Of a stretch of DNA of 64,000 nucleotides, positions 52,201-56,659 are shown one piece after another; positions within the stretch are counted from its first letter, which is position 1; every line of letters starts with the position of its first letter. The translations under genes and the position numbers were made by a program. Origin of the DNA: Siphonodentalium dalli (taxonomy: Eukaryota; Mollusca; Scaphopoda; Gadilida; Siphonodentaliidae); contig CP136061.1 of assembly GCA_032622095.1 (NCBI GenBank), forward strand, positions 195,594,935-195,658,934, given 5' to 3'. The notes under the pieces were generated by a model. It had not been told where the DNA came from and did not search any database. It saw only the letters and a list, made by a program, of their open reading frames with translations.

Positions 52201-55163
52201 TTCTTGTTGTCGCCTTACCATCTCCATTCTCACTATCTAGAGTCTCTTCCTCCACCTCTCTCTCTATCTCTCTCTCTCCACATCCGAGTCTCTCTATCTC
52301 TCTCTATCTATATATCACTAAATCTCTTTCTCTTTTATTTTCTCCTTGCTGTAATACATTTGTTATGGTTCATTCCCATTTACACAGCAAGTTCATTCAT
52401 ATGACACAAAAGCAGCACAAATTAGTAATTATAAAGTATGTTACCTGTGTCGAATGTGAATGTGGATTCGGCTTATTATATGGCTTATATTTGCTGTCTC
52501 CATGCGTGACCATATACATGTATATATATGCGCATACGACGTCAGCAGGGAATTTAGTTTGAATGAATTATTTTCTCCTTGCTATTTAAAGGACCAGGTT
52601 CGGTCTGAAATATCATATTATAAATTTGTTGTGTGATACATGTTAAACGTTACCGAATATTTGATAGTTTAAATATATTATTGGATTTACATAAATGGAT
52701 TCTCATATATATTTATTTTTTTATTTACTCAATAAACTATATATAAACTATATGAGGTTAACGAGTTTGGTTTACACTTTGATATATGGCTTCAGTTTCC
52801 GAGAACAAGGTGTTGTGCCACCCGTCAACCATCGACTCATTGACAACCAGCGCGGGAACTGAGGACCACGTGTCGATGGGTGGTTTCGCCGCCAGGAAAT
52901 GCCTCCAGGTTGTCGAACATGTGGAACAAGGTATGTATTTTCGAAAAACTACACGATTATCGGATTAAACACCCTAAATTACTATTTCTGTGGCTTCGGG
53001 GATAAAAAAATATTTGATTCTAGTCGAGGAACCCACTCATCAAAGCTCAGAGTGATCAGATATAGATTTTTGAAATCTGTTATTTCTCGAGATATGTATT
53101 TTTTTCCACATGGCAAATATTCGTCAAACCGACCAAATTGCGGATGAAGATGGATAACTCTAAAACCAAGTCGTAATACAGCCAAATTTCGTGATAAGCA
53201 AGTGATAATACGGTCAAATTTCGTTGAACAACATGTTGATAAATAACAATTTTATACCATAGTTGACAGTCACTGTGGTTAGCATTATTTTGTTGTAATT
53301 AATCGATTGTGATAACTAAAGCGTATTTTGAAGAATTGTTGTTGTTGTAACTTGATTATATGGGGACCGTCTGGTCGGTTTGAGTACCTTTAAATGTCCA
53401 TGAAGCAATCAGTATGAAACGTTTATTATCATTTACAAATTAATGAATAATGTTCAAGCTATTATATATATTACAAACACATCACACTCACACAGTGTAA
53501 TTTTCCGTAAATATTTAGGTATATTAACTAACCGTTTTGAGTCAGAGCGACCAATTAATACATTTTTTCTATACAAACTGGGACAGAAAGTGGTACTATT
53601 TTTTTTCAAAAAGAAAATTATGTCGCTCATCTGTGATGTGTGCATGTTTTGTTTATCGATTGGAAATCTATCTGTCAAAAATACTCTTGAGTCTCTAAAT
53701 CGAGTTTCATTTAAATATGTATTGTTGTTGTTGGAAATTTTGCCGAGAAGAGATTGAGCAGCTTTAACTGTATTAGAAAGCCTGAGTGTGATGCAACAGC
53801 CTTGTGGTATACCCCCATGGTATAATATAGTTAGCCCTTTAATGACGAGAGCTGCGCTGGTGCAGCAATAAAGATAATATGCCTGTGCAATCTGTTATAT
53901 ATGCGAGCCTGAGTCTCTCATATATAGGGAACCTCGCATATATAAGAGCATGCACTGTCTTACAAGGTCAAGGTAAATATTGTAAGGTTAATGTATTCTC
54001 TAATATATGTGAGACTGGCATATTTTTATAACAGAATGCATTGGCACAGGGTTTTCGCAAAAGTTCAGGAAGCTCCAGTCATGGAATGGTTAGTCTTCTT
54101 TCCTTAACCGATTTTTTTAGTATATAATTGACGTCTAATCAGATGTGAAGTTGAGTTTCAATTTGATCGAGACCACCATATTCTCGTCATTTGCCAGGTT
54201 GAGCCGCATGTAAGTGTAACTTCCCGACTTGTAGCAGAAATTGCAAACAAAATAAACCGGCGGGAGATACAAGCTGTACACGGTGAGATGATTGGATTAT
54301 TCCTCATTGCTATACCTTTCGTAATGCTAACTTCTGAACGGTTTGACCATGCACGTGTAGGCGGAATTGTCACATGAGTCTTCTGAACGGTTTGACCATG
54401 CACGTGTAGGCGGAATTGTCACATGAGTCAAGTAACTGTCGTTGGCGATGGCAACCCACTTTACAAGTAGGCCTATGTGTGGCTGAACTTGACTATTGTC
54501 GTGTACTTGGATGAATTTGACTCCTGTTTTTTTCTAGTTATTGCAATCGAACTCTTAGCTGCGTGTCAGGCTATCGAGTTTTTGCGACCACTGAAAACCA
54601 CAGCTCCACTTGAAAAGGTGTATCGACTGGTAAGGTGTGAGGCCAAGGCTTGGGACAAGGACCGTTATATGGCCCCTGATATCGACGCAGCAACTAAACT
54701 TCTCCAGGACGAGCAGGTTAGTGTGCCATTTGCAGAATGAGGTCCCCAGAGGGTGAGTTTAGTGATGATATCCCGCACAGCGGGCTAGCATCACCAAATT
54801 CACCCTCTGGGGACCTATCTCTCTTTCTCTTTTATTTTCTCCTTGCTGTAATACATTTGTAATAGTTCATTCCCATTCACACACAAAGTTCATTCACATG
54901 ACACAAAAAGATGCACAAATTAATAATTATATAGTATGTTACCAGTGTAGAAGAATGTGAAAGTGGATTCGGCTTATTATATGGCTTATAATTGCTGTCT
55001 CCATGAGTGATCATATACATTCTTATTACAGGTATGGTTGGCCGTGAGACCCTTCATCGATAACTACCATTCCGTGCAGACCATAGAAACGAGAGTACCT
55101 TCACCCACGACATCCGCTGAGGTTGAGCGCCCGTCAATCAAACGAAGGAAAGCTAGGCACTGA
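7145..55163 (+). CDS. HAL: Histidine ammonia-lyase (histidase), 18 exons, 5' end outside window
   Basis: Histidase removes ammonia from L-histidine to give urocanate, the first step of histidine breakdown, in the cytosol as a homotetramer using a self-formed MIO cofactor. I joined 18 exons by GT-AG borders and matching phases; they sum to 1,629 nt (542 codons plus stop). Numbering the visible protein from exon 7145: Tyr52 in [10 protein letters not shown], His82 in RSHAAG, the MIO triad Ala-Ser-Gly at 141-143 ([14 protein letters not shown]), Asn195 in LINGTQ, Tyr283 and Arg286 in QDAYTIRCC, Phe320 in MVF, and Glu417 in TEDHVSMGG. These match the active-site residues known for the PAL/HAL family. 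Similarity to animal HAL is continuous from the LTTEDLV-like segment to a short basic tail ending RRKARH. The N-terminal roughly 100 residues of animal HAL are not in the visible exons. Introns run from about 0.4 to 14 kb and are full of mobile elements. The identification is secure; exon borders rest on reading, not transcripts. Confidence 0.97.
7830..8317. mobile_element. Family B MITE, TTAA-flanked
   Basis: Begins TTAAAGGTACTCAATCCGA, ends GGATTGAGTACCTTTAA; about 488 bp. Inner stretches such as TTTGATTCGAGTCGA are shared by all family B copies. Confidence 0.8.
9160..9232 (+). CDS. HAL: HAL exon 2 (visible), residues 26-49
   Basis: Acceptor ttacttcag, donor GTAATA. It reads [20 protein letters not shown] then ASNK, the helix leading into the catalytic Tyr loop. 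It is 73 nt and leaves one base (G) to complete a Val with the next exon. Confidence 0.95.
9286..9736. mobile_element. Family B MITE
   Basis: TTAA-bounded; left TGTACTCAATCCGATC, right GATTGAGTACCTTTAA. A strong hairpin around 9480-9560 comes from the inverted middle. It starts 54 bp after HAL exon 2. Confidence 0.8.
10741..10807 (+). CDS. HAL: HAL exon 3, catalytic Tyr loop
   Basis: Acceptor ccaattatag, donor GTAAGT. It reads [20 protein letters not shown] then KL. The Tyr of VYG is the conserved catalytic tyrosine of the ammonia-lyase family. It is 67 nt and ends two bases into a Cys codon completed 14.2 kb downstream. The following intron contains the nested gene. Confidence 0.97.
10879..11326. 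mobile_element. Family B MITE
   Basis: Left end degenerate, right end CGGATTGAGTACCTTTAA; TTAA at both sides. Confidence 0.7.
12307..12774 (+). repeat. 234-bp tandem duplication
   Basis: Two adjacent copies, offset 234 bp, apparently almost identical, beginning TTTGATATGCCTTAAATATG and ending in CTTATGGGGCACGACA. Inside the left arm of foldback I, it breaks the arm symmetry. Confidence 0.9.
13020..14600 (+). repeat. Degenerate minisatellite (about 45-50 bp unit)
   Basis: Repeated words CCATACAGTCACTCC, TGTATACATATACACC and TCACCCATGACCAT alternate at about 45-50 bp spacing over 1.6 kb. Overlapping ORFs in several frames on both strands are products of the periodicity. Confidence 0.9.
15715..16877. 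mobile_element. hAT-superfamily non-autonomous element
   Basis: Termini CAGGCCTCAG and CTGAGGCCTG are perfect inverted repeats, flanked by a perfect 8-bp target duplication TATATATG (15707-15714 and 16878-16885). That is the hAT signature. It sits inside the right arm of foldback I. Subterminal repeats (TTCGCCTTAC left; AAGTCTCCCT right) are present. No transposase frame. Confidence 0.93.
17100..18030 (+). repeat. Tandem array of about 170-bp units
   Basis: Five units start at about 17146, 17318, 17489, 17669 and 17832 with AAGGGGCATAACTC and contain GTTATCATCCGGACAAC. The array is closed by a GGACGGACGGACAGACC-like tract and GGGCGTATA, mirrored by TATACGCCC at 17110. I associate this type with mollusc genomes (memory, not checked). 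Confidence 0.85.
18031..18508. other. Possible upstream region of the nested gene
   Basis: The word CGCTCAATGTAAACATATCACCGCATCACAC-like is present twice (18151-18182 and 18201-18232). No convincing promoter element can be named. Confidence 0.35.
18509..18696 (+). CDS. Nested gene, candidate first exon
   Basis: Opens with ATG ATG after an in-frame TGA and runs 62 codons to the donor GACAG|GTGTCC. It could instead begin at the internal acceptor gaaaatag (18602) and read [20 protein letters not shown] onward. The downstream phase fits the next exon. The antisense frame is also open, which weakens the coding case. Confidence 0.3.
18509..23205 (+). CDS. Putative nested gene in HAL intron 3, five exons, unknown family
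   Basis: Five open segments (18509-18696, 19631-19690, 20312-20460, 21300-21673, 23008-23205) each sit between AG and GT and join in phase to about 322 codons ending in TAA. Split codons rebuild as Arg (AG+A), Glu (GA+A) and Arg (A+GG); the last junction is phase 0. The deduced protein has an acidic/helical middle ([17 protein letters not shown]), a Ser/Asn-rich stretch, a lysine-rich patch ([13 protein letters not shown], about residues 244-256) and a charged tail ([18 protein letters not shown]). I see no signal peptide, clear membrane segment or enzyme motif and do not recognise the family. It shares HAL's strand but cannot splice into HAL: the HAL exon 3 phase would create TGA at 20312. 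The last three exons are most convincing; the first two could be chance. Confidence 0.55.
19631..19690 (+). CDS. Nested gene, candidate short exon
   Basis: Acceptor caatttccag, donor GTATAA (weak). It reads [19 protein letters not shown] between two split codons. Both phases agree with its neighbours, which is the main support for this 60-nt exon. Confidence 0.4.
19881..20264. mobile_element. Family A MITE in HAL intron 3 (nested gene intron 2)
   Basis: TTAA-bounded, reversed relative to 3812-4238; right end GAATTAAATGGGCCTTTAA. It ends 47 bp before the nested-gene exon at 20312. Confidence 0.75.
20312..20460 (+). CDS. Nested gene exon, helical charged segment
   Basis: Strong acceptor (tctcttttcag) and donor GTAAGG. 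It reads [20 protein letters not shown] then [20 protein letters not shown] and ILARQLAAP. Codon-like composition and splice signals are good. A foldback repeat starts at about 20463, two bases past the exon, overlapping the donor. Confidence 0.6.
20463..20885. repeat. Foldback repeat beside a nested-gene exon
   Basis: GGCTGAATTGATCATTGTCG at the left mirrors CGACAATGACCAATTCAGCC at 20850-20870, with inner arms (TTAGTCGTCTGCTATATA) also inverted. It begins two bases after the exon ending at 20460. Confidence 0.7.
21300..21673 (+). CDS. Nested gene, long internal exon
   Basis: Acceptor ctatattatcacag. Open for 124 codons after a split Arg, from [10 protein letters not shown] to a lysine-rich end [14 protein letters not shown]. 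The donor GTGCGT is weak but its phase fits the last exon. An ORF this long without stops is unusual in this AT-rich intron. A family B MITE begins 31 bp after it. Confidence 0.62.
21704..22191. mobile_element. Family B MITE after the nested-gene long exon
   Basis: TTAA at 21704 and 22188, ends AAAGGTACTCAACCCGATAA and GGGTTGAGTACCTTTAA. Confidence 0.8.
22730..22948. repeat. Family G repeat fragment
   Basis: Right end TAGTAAAGAAAGGGTTAG, related to ends at 19820-19856 and 29582-29610 (TTAACCCTTTCTATA). It overlaps a long minus-strand ORF that is therefore not regarded as a gene. Confidence 0.5.
23008..23205 (+). CDS. Nested gene, terminal exon
   Basis: Good acceptor (ctttctcctcag). It reads [20 protein letters not shown] then [20 protein letters not shown] and ends STDN before TAA at 23203-23205. 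A CTAA/TA simple repeat follows at once. A candidate AATAAA is near 24297. Confidence 0.6.
   Translation: MNTWRPFGNNFMVETPKEKPILQQVFEDHVAVWQKDREERSLWRKIKMFLPGKCSSAQKERSTDN
23206..25038. other. Downstream of nested gene, mostly unexplained
   Basis: Starts with a TA/CTAA simple repeat (23206-23240), includes the family D fragment and a candidate AATAAA near 24297. Otherwise nothing recognised. Confidence 0.5.
24124..24310. mobile_element. Family D MITE fragment
   Basis: About 180 bp matching the left part of the complete copy at 33501, starting TGTTGTTGTTAGTTTCTATA. Lacks both termini. Confidence 0.7.
25039..25076 (+). CDS. HAL: HAL exon 4, 38-nt microexon with active-site His
   Basis: A very short exon between ttttcag and GTGAGT. 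It reads [12 protein letters not shown] with split codons at both ends (Cys upstream, Gly downstream). It carries the conserved His of the RSHAAG motif. A hAT-type MITE begins only 37 bp past its end. Confidence 0.96.
25114..25715. mobile_element. Family E hAT-type MITE
   Basis: Ends CAAGCCTGAG and CTCAGGCTTG, flanked by a 7/8 matching duplication TGTGGTTA/CGTGGTTA. The interior has a hairpin of GAATGAGGTCCCC and TTCACCCTCTG motifs. Starts 37 bp after HAL exon 4. Confidence 0.85.
25821..26083. mobile_element. MITE with GGCGTA-rich interior
   Basis: Ends GAACGCCACCTACA and TGTAGGTGGCGTCTC are inverted repeats. The interior carries about ten copies of GATCGGCGTA/TACGCCGAT-type words, many as small palindromes such as GGCGTAACTACGCC. 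Confidence 0.8.
26489..26645. repeat. Near-perfect 157-bp palindrome
   Basis: Arms of 67 bp with one mismatch (TTATGGAGA versus TTATTGAGA) around a short loop containing ACCCTTCGGGT. No ORF. It ends about 150 bp before HAL exon 5. Confidence 0.92.
26799..26924 (+). CDS. HAL: HAL exon 5
   Basis: Acceptor tgtatatag, donor GTGAGT. It is 126 nt and reads [20 protein letters not shown] followed by [10 protein letters not shown] and [11 protein letters not shown]. This is the strongly conserved core segment before the MIO loop. Confidence 0.97.
27099..27564. mobile_element. Family A MITE in HAL intron 5
   Basis: TTAA at 27099 and 27561 with inverted ends AAGGCCCACTTACTTTTTTG and AAAATTAAGTGGACCTTTAA; internal sequence as in 3812-4238. 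Confidence 0.8.
27807..27946 (+). CDS. HAL: HAL exon 6, MIO cofactor loop
   Basis: Acceptor attttag, donor GTAAGT. It encodes [20 protein letters not shown] and continues to SGWADAKY. Ala-Ser-Gly at 27848-27856 is the triad that cyclises to the MIO electrophile. It is 140 nt, ends in phase 0, and shows no lesion. Confidence 0.98.
28435..28482 (+). CDS. HAL: HAL exon 7
   Basis: 48 nt between tattacag and GTGAGT. It reads [16 protein letters not shown], matching the VLEAHGLKPVxLxPKE segment of animal HAL. Phase 0 at both ends. Confidence 0.95.
28805..29065. repeat. Foldback MITE in HAL intron 7
   Basis: Inverted arms including TCAAAGTTTTTGAGTAGC / GCTACTCCAAAACTTTGA and CCATATATGGA. Outer arms (GCGGTCGTATTGGAT / ATCCAATATGGCCGC) are partly diverged. 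Confidence 0.75.
29229..29280 (+). CDS. HAL: HAL exon 8, INGTQ motif
   Basis: Acceptor aatttcag, donor GTAAGG. It reads [17 protein letters not shown]. The Asn of INGTQ is an active-site residue of the family. 52 nt, leaving one base for a Cys codon. Confidence 0.96.
29582..30165. mobile_element. Family G MITE carrying a family F MITE
   Basis: Outer ends TTAACCCTTTCTATA and TATAGAAAAGGTTA, interrupted at TTAA by the family F element. Confidence 0.6.
29748..30147. mobile_element. Family F MITE, TTAA-flanked, with two internal hairpins
   Basis: Ends TTAACCCTTTACCCAACA and TGTTGGGTAAAGGGTTAA; 400 bp. Contains two strong hairpins built on CCAATGCATTCTCTTATATA (29770-29845 and 29925-29998). Confidence 0.85.
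30557..30652 (+). CDS. HAL: HAL exon 9
   Basis: Acceptor ttgctgcag, donor GTGAGT. It reads [20 protein letters not shown] then [11 protein letters not shown]. 96 nt with split codons at both ends (Cys upstream, Asn downstream). Confidence 0.96.
30740..31090. repeat. Foldback repeat
   Basis: Left CATTAAAACGGACATAAACAG mirrors right CTGTTTATGGCAGTTTTAA-like sequence. A central palindrome AATAGTATA...TATACTATT lies at about 30925-30966, and a (TA)n run at 30819-30835. Confidence 0.7.
31830..31925 (+). CDS. HAL: HAL exon 10
   Basis: Acceptor ttcattgtag. It reads [20 protein letters not shown] then [11 protein letters not shown]. The donor is GTTTGT, and the TTAA end of a family A MITE starts 5 bp after the exon, so the element has landed almost on the splice donor. 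Confidence 0.95.
31931..32668. mobile_element. Family A MITE next to HAL exon 10 donor, with an insertion
   Basis: TTAA ends at 31931 and 32665. The family A body is interrupted from about 31971 to 32310 by a segment starting with an AGGATAGGATA repeat. The left TTAA lies 5 bp past HAL exon 10. Confidence 0.75.
32669..33500. other. HAL intron 10, nothing recognised
   Basis: No ORF with splice context, no inverted repeat I could detect. Confidence 0.5.
33501..34091. mobile_element. Family D MITE, complete
   Basis: TTAA at 33501 and 34088, inverted ends AAAGGGGTACTGTACGCCA and TGGCGTACAGTACCCCTTT; about 590 bp, non-coding, in HAL intron 10. Confidence 0.85.
34217..34275 (+). CDS. HAL: HAL exon 11, active-site Tyr/Arg
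   Basis: Acceptor cctttcag, donor GTACAT. It reads [19 protein letters not shown] after a split Glu. Gln, Tyr and Arg of QDAYTIR are conserved active-site residues. 59 nt, ends in phase 0. Confidence 0.96.
34402..34878. mobile_element. Family B MITE in HAL intron 11
   Basis: TTAA at both ends. Nearly the same sequence as 21704-22191, so the two copies belong to one recent subfamily. Confidence 0.8.
34957..35125 (+). repeat. Two direct repeats of about 75 bp
   Basis: TGCAGGGTATAACATCATAT...GGCTGCCATCTTGGAAGCC is repeated about 95 bp later as TGCAGGGTGTAACCTCATAT...GGCTGCCACCTTGGAAGCC. Confidence 0.7.
35839..35919 (+). CDS. HAL: HAL exon 12
   Basis: Acceptor tattccag. It reads [20 protein letters not shown] then NSATDNP. 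The donor is GTATCC, set by homology: the next residues of the family (MVF) begin in the following exon. Confidence 0.93.
35920..37890. other. HAL intron 12, repeat debris
   Basis: Contains a short inverted repeat around 35980-36035 (GAAAATATC / GATATTTTC), GTTGGAAATTTCCAAC-type words (36690-37100), G-runs and a 27-bp near-duplication at 37558 and 37600 (TCCTATATACAG). ORFs are short and unrecognised. Confidence 0.5.
37891..37956 (+). CDS. HAL: HAL exon 13, active-site Phe
   Basis: Acceptor tgaacattag (poor pyrimidine tract), donor GTGAGT. It reads [20 protein letters not shown] then GK. The Phe of MVF is the active-site phenylalanine. A competing AG at 37901-37902 would drop MVFP, so the upstream one is preferred by homology. 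Confidence 0.93.
38048..38388. mobile_element. Family C MITE, TA-flanked (Tc1/mariner-like)
   Basis: Ends CAGTAATGCCCTAAATAATC and its mirror GGGCATTACTG between TA dinucleotides. An internal 50-bp segment (GTCGGAAATATGGCTTGTTG) is duplicated at 38110 and 38156. Confidence 0.85.
38883..39026. repeat. Near-perfect palindrome of 144 bp
   Basis: Arms of about 65 bp (ACAATGTTGTGTACAGTATG mirrored by CATACTGTACACAACATTGT). The inner word CCAATATGACTTT recurs three times at 39290-39362. Confidence 0.85.
39997..40075 (+). CDS. HAL: HAL exon 14, ends inside a tandem repeat
   Basis: Acceptor ttttacag. It reads [20 protein letters not shown] then ERLVNP. The last 18 exonic bases and the donor GTACGT form the first copy of a 31-bp unit repeated five times (40058-40212). 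The first donor preserves the frame into exon 15. Any downstream copy brings in TGA four codons later. Confidence 0.95.
40058..40212 (+). repeat. 31-bp tandem repeat spanning a HAL splice donor
   Basis: Five copies of AAAGACTAGTCAATCCAGGT plus ACGTTATGAAT. Copy 1 is half exon 14, half intron. GT donors are at 40076, 40107, 40138 (CCAT|GT variant), 40169 and 40200. Confidence 0.97.
40264..40683. mobile_element. Family E hAT-type MITE with perfect 8-bp TSD
   Basis: Ends CAAGCCTGAG and ACACAGGCTTG, flanked by GTGCTATA at 40256-40263 and 40684-40691. The perfect duplication identifies the family as hAT-derived. Confidence 0.9.
45609..46198. repeat. Left terminal direct repeat
   Basis: Begins TTTTGACTTATGGATAATAA, ends GGGTATCACAAAAC. 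Carries overlapping short ORFs of about 60 codons on both strands, repeated exactly in the right copy. Confidence 0.9.
47975..48564. repeat. Right terminal direct repeat
   Basis: Same sequence as 45609-46198 as far as I can read. The preceding bases (CCATCCATATACTCGA) are not a polypurine tract. Confidence 0.9.
49475..50996. repeat. 1.5-kb block with dispersed GTCATTACACTAACG motif
   Basis: At least eight clear copies: 49475, 49671, 49828, 49842, 50575, 50595, 50614 and, reversed, 50960-50975. Variants lie at 49863, 49882 and 50986. Between them, two related segments of about 120 bp (around 50040-50170 and 50210-50330) share CATATGACT...ATGGCA and TAACAAACTAAA. No ORF. Confidence 0.85.
49508..49526 (+). 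repeat. Poly-C run
   Basis: About 19 consecutive C. Other G/C homopolymers of 9-15 lie near 594, 790, 3485, 5768, 37107, 40905, 48840, 58658 and 60068. Confidence 0.9.
51216..51290. repeat. Hairpin related to family F
   Basis: CCAGTGCATTCTCTTATATA mirrored by TATATAAGAGAATGCACTGG; the same words form the hairpins in 29748-30147 and, degenerate, at 53870-54055. Confidence 0.75.
51592..51756 (+). CDS. Possible orphan exon or ORF remnant in HAL intron 14
   Basis: Open from ATG to a GTAATT donor-like site (about 55 codons), less AT-rich than its surroundings. It reads [20 protein letters not shown] and then a hydrophobic run [13 protein letters not shown]. An in-frame TAG lies one codon before the ATG. 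The antisense frame is also open over 77 codons. I do not recognise it; it may be a decayed transposon ORF. Confidence 0.22.
51805..52037. mobile_element. Family C MITE just upstream of HAL exon 15
   Basis: Same ends as 38048-38388, TA on both sides, 233 bp. The right end lies 24 bp from the exon start. Confidence 0.85.
52062..52148 (+). CDS. HAL: HAL exon 15
   Basis: Acceptor ttttactacag, donor GTAAGC, after a 12-kb intron filled with foldback, LTR-like and motif-array DNA. It reads [20 protein letters not shown] then AHCTAAAL. A family C MITE ends 24 bp upstream of the exon, so the branch site and tract are squeezed into that gap. Confidence 0.96.
52322..52520 (+). repeat. Intron 15 segment copied into intron 17
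   Basis: Starts CTCTTTCTCTTTTATTTTCT; a diverged copy occupies about 54822-55020. Confidence 0.85.
52796..52930 (+). CDS. HAL: HAL exon 16, active-site Glu
   Basis: Acceptor atggcttcag, donor GTATGT. It encodes [20 protein letters not shown] then [14 protein letters not shown] and [10 protein letters not shown]. The Glu of TEDHVSMG is an active-site residue. 135 nt. Confidence 0.97.
52960..53393. mobile_element. Family B MITE in HAL intron 16
   Basis: Left end worn (GGATTAAACACCCTAAATTA), right end TTTGAGTACCTTTAA. Begins about 30 bp after HAL exon 16. Confidence 0.65.
53394..54537. other. HAL intron 16 remainder
   Basis: A 104-codon AT-rich ORF (53443-53757) is open on both strands over part of its length and resembles nothing known to me. 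Degenerate family F hairpins at 53870-54055, then the 49-bp duplication. Confidence 0.45.
54331..54428 (+). repeat. 49-bp tandem duplication
   Basis: CTTCTGAACGGTTTGACCAT followed by GCACGTGTAGGCGGAATTGT occurs twice back to back, apparently identical, in HAL intron 16. Confidence 0.92.
54538..54716 (+). CDS. HAL: HAL exon 17
   Basis: Acceptor gtttttttctag. It reads [20 protein letters not shown] and continues through a 'YMAPDIDAA' segment to KLLQDEQ. 179 nt, ends in phase 0. The donor GTTAGTGTGCC overlaps the first recognisable bases of a family E MITE remnant, so the 5' splice site appears to be partly transposon sequence. Confidence 0.96.
54717..54816. mobile_element. Family E MITE remnant forming the HAL exon 17 donor
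   Basis: TTAGTGTGCC, then ATTTGCAGAATGAGGTCCCC and the CACCCTCTGGGGACC hairpin, match family E from about its 12th base. The outer terminus and right half are missing. The HAL donor GT is 54717-54718. Confidence 0.75.
54822..55020 (+). repeat. Copy of the 52322-52520 segment
   Basis: Shares TGCTGTAATACATTTGT, TTCGGCTTATTATATGGCTT and other words in the same order. It begins where the family E remnant ends and runs to just before the last HAL exon. Confidence 0.85.
55032..55163 (+). CDS. HAL: HAL terminal exon and stop codon
   Basis: Acceptor ttattacag. It reads [20 protein letters not shown] and ends in a basic tail IKRRKARH before TGA. VW at the exon start matches the KVWE segment of animal HAL. 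The tail is divergent and shorter than in vertebrates. Confidence 0.95.
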   Translation, partial: VWLAVRPFIDNYHSVQTIETRVPSPTTSAEVERPSIKRRKARH

Positions 55164-55305
55164 TTCTTCGGGAGGAACCATGCATGGGCGTAGCTAGATT
55201 GTCTTGATTGGAAGATAGCTAGGTTGTCTTGATTGGAAGGTGTTCATCCCCAAATTATAGTCACTCCAAGCTAGTGAAATCGGTTGGGATAATGTTGTTT
55301 TACGT

Positions 55306-55399
55306 ACAGGTCCCCAGAACAAAATTTGACCCCACCCCCACTTAAGCCTTTAGATTAAGTATTATTGTGGGTGGGTGAAATTTTGTTCTGGAGACCTGT
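55306..55399. repeat. Short hairpin MITE in HAL 3' region
   Basis: ACAGGTCCCCAGAACAAAAT mirrored by ATTTTGTTCTGGAGACCTGT, with inner CCCACCCCCAC/GTGGGTGGG. Lies between the HAL stop and the candidate poly(A) signal, so it may form RNA structure in the 3' UTR. Confidence 0.8.
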
Positions 55400-55486
55400 G
55401 GTTTTACGTCGAAGTCCCGTGTAATTATCTTTCAATATCGGAGATTAGCGTTGTTGGGCCGCTCACTTAAAATCTCCAATAACTGT

Positions 55487-55492
55487 AATAAA
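55487..55492 (+). promoter_or_regulatory. Candidate HAL polyadenylation signal
   Basis: The first AATAAA on the + strand downstream of the HAL stop, about 325 bp into the likely 3' UTR. Another AATAAA lies near 56285. No transcript end is visible, so this is only the nearest candidate. Confidence 0.45.
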
Positions 55493-56659
55493 ATGTCACA
55501 ATAGTGACAATATATACACCGGTTTATATATAGAACATATTATGTTTGTTCTGAACTCCACAAGATTTGTCTACTGAAAGTAATAATGTAATGTGAAAAA
55601 TATATTTTATCACAATGTTTACATAAAAACGACCTTATTTGACCTCGCGAAGTGACAGTGTGTCATAAATGTTAATAGGCCGAGGTTACTCCTAATTATG
55701 CGAAATTTTCTATGCGTAATTTAACATGAAAGTTATAATATATAATACAACATTATAACCGTAATATGTCACTTTTACCCATGTATACTATATAATCATG
55801 TATTGATTTTAGGGTAAAATCGATTAAACTTGACGAAAAATCACGCTTCTGGATCTGGGCGTAAAGTCTGCTATAGAAAGATACATACCCAGGACTTCGA
55901 CGCAAAGCATCATTATACCAACCGATTTCACTATAGCTGGAATTCACGTCGAAGTAAACTTGGACTAGCCAAGTTACTGCGCTATAGCTGCCTACGTTGC
56001 CGACTGTGGCTCATGTATACTGTTGACTGTTTTTAGCTATCTACTCGTTGCTGTAACATGTATAATTGTATGCGACATGAATATTGGCTTCATTTTATAC
56101 ACTATACATTAATGTATTGACCGATGTTCTGTAATGTCTTTAGCGTGATGATACTACTCTATTAAACAGAATCAAAACGGAAGTTAAATTATCTCATTCT
56201 TCCAAACAGGCTCAGCATGTTACCGAAAACTTACTGTTCGTGTATATATGGACACAACGTGCATAATGATCACAGTGTGCCCCCAAAATAAACAATGATT
56301 GGGGATTTATATGACAAGCATTCCCGGACCTACTCATGTTTTAGTTTCTTTACAGAACCCGACTACCCACATTGCCCAACTGATTCGCGGACTCTTGGTC
56401 CAAATTGGGGCCTCTCAGAATTCTACATACGCCTATCAGTGCAATATGGCAAATATCATTAATCTATCACATAATTAGCCCCTAAACCCGGCCTCTCAAT
56501 TTTAGTAAGACAAACGTGTGTTATCGGTACGCACAGCGACGTAAGAGCTTAGCGCATTGATGTCGATGCCAACTTTGTTATTATGTTAATTAGAATATAA
56601 TTATGATATTCGATTTGTGTTATTTAGTGTTGACTGTGAGATAAGCATGGGTGATAAAA

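Larger units (their letters stand above)
55164..56659. other. HAL 3' flank / 3' UTR
   Basis: Holds the hairpin at 55306-55399 and two AATAAA candidates. A tandem GGAAG(A/G)TAGCTAGGTTGTCTTGATT duplication starts near 55195. No gene seen. Confidence 0.45.
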
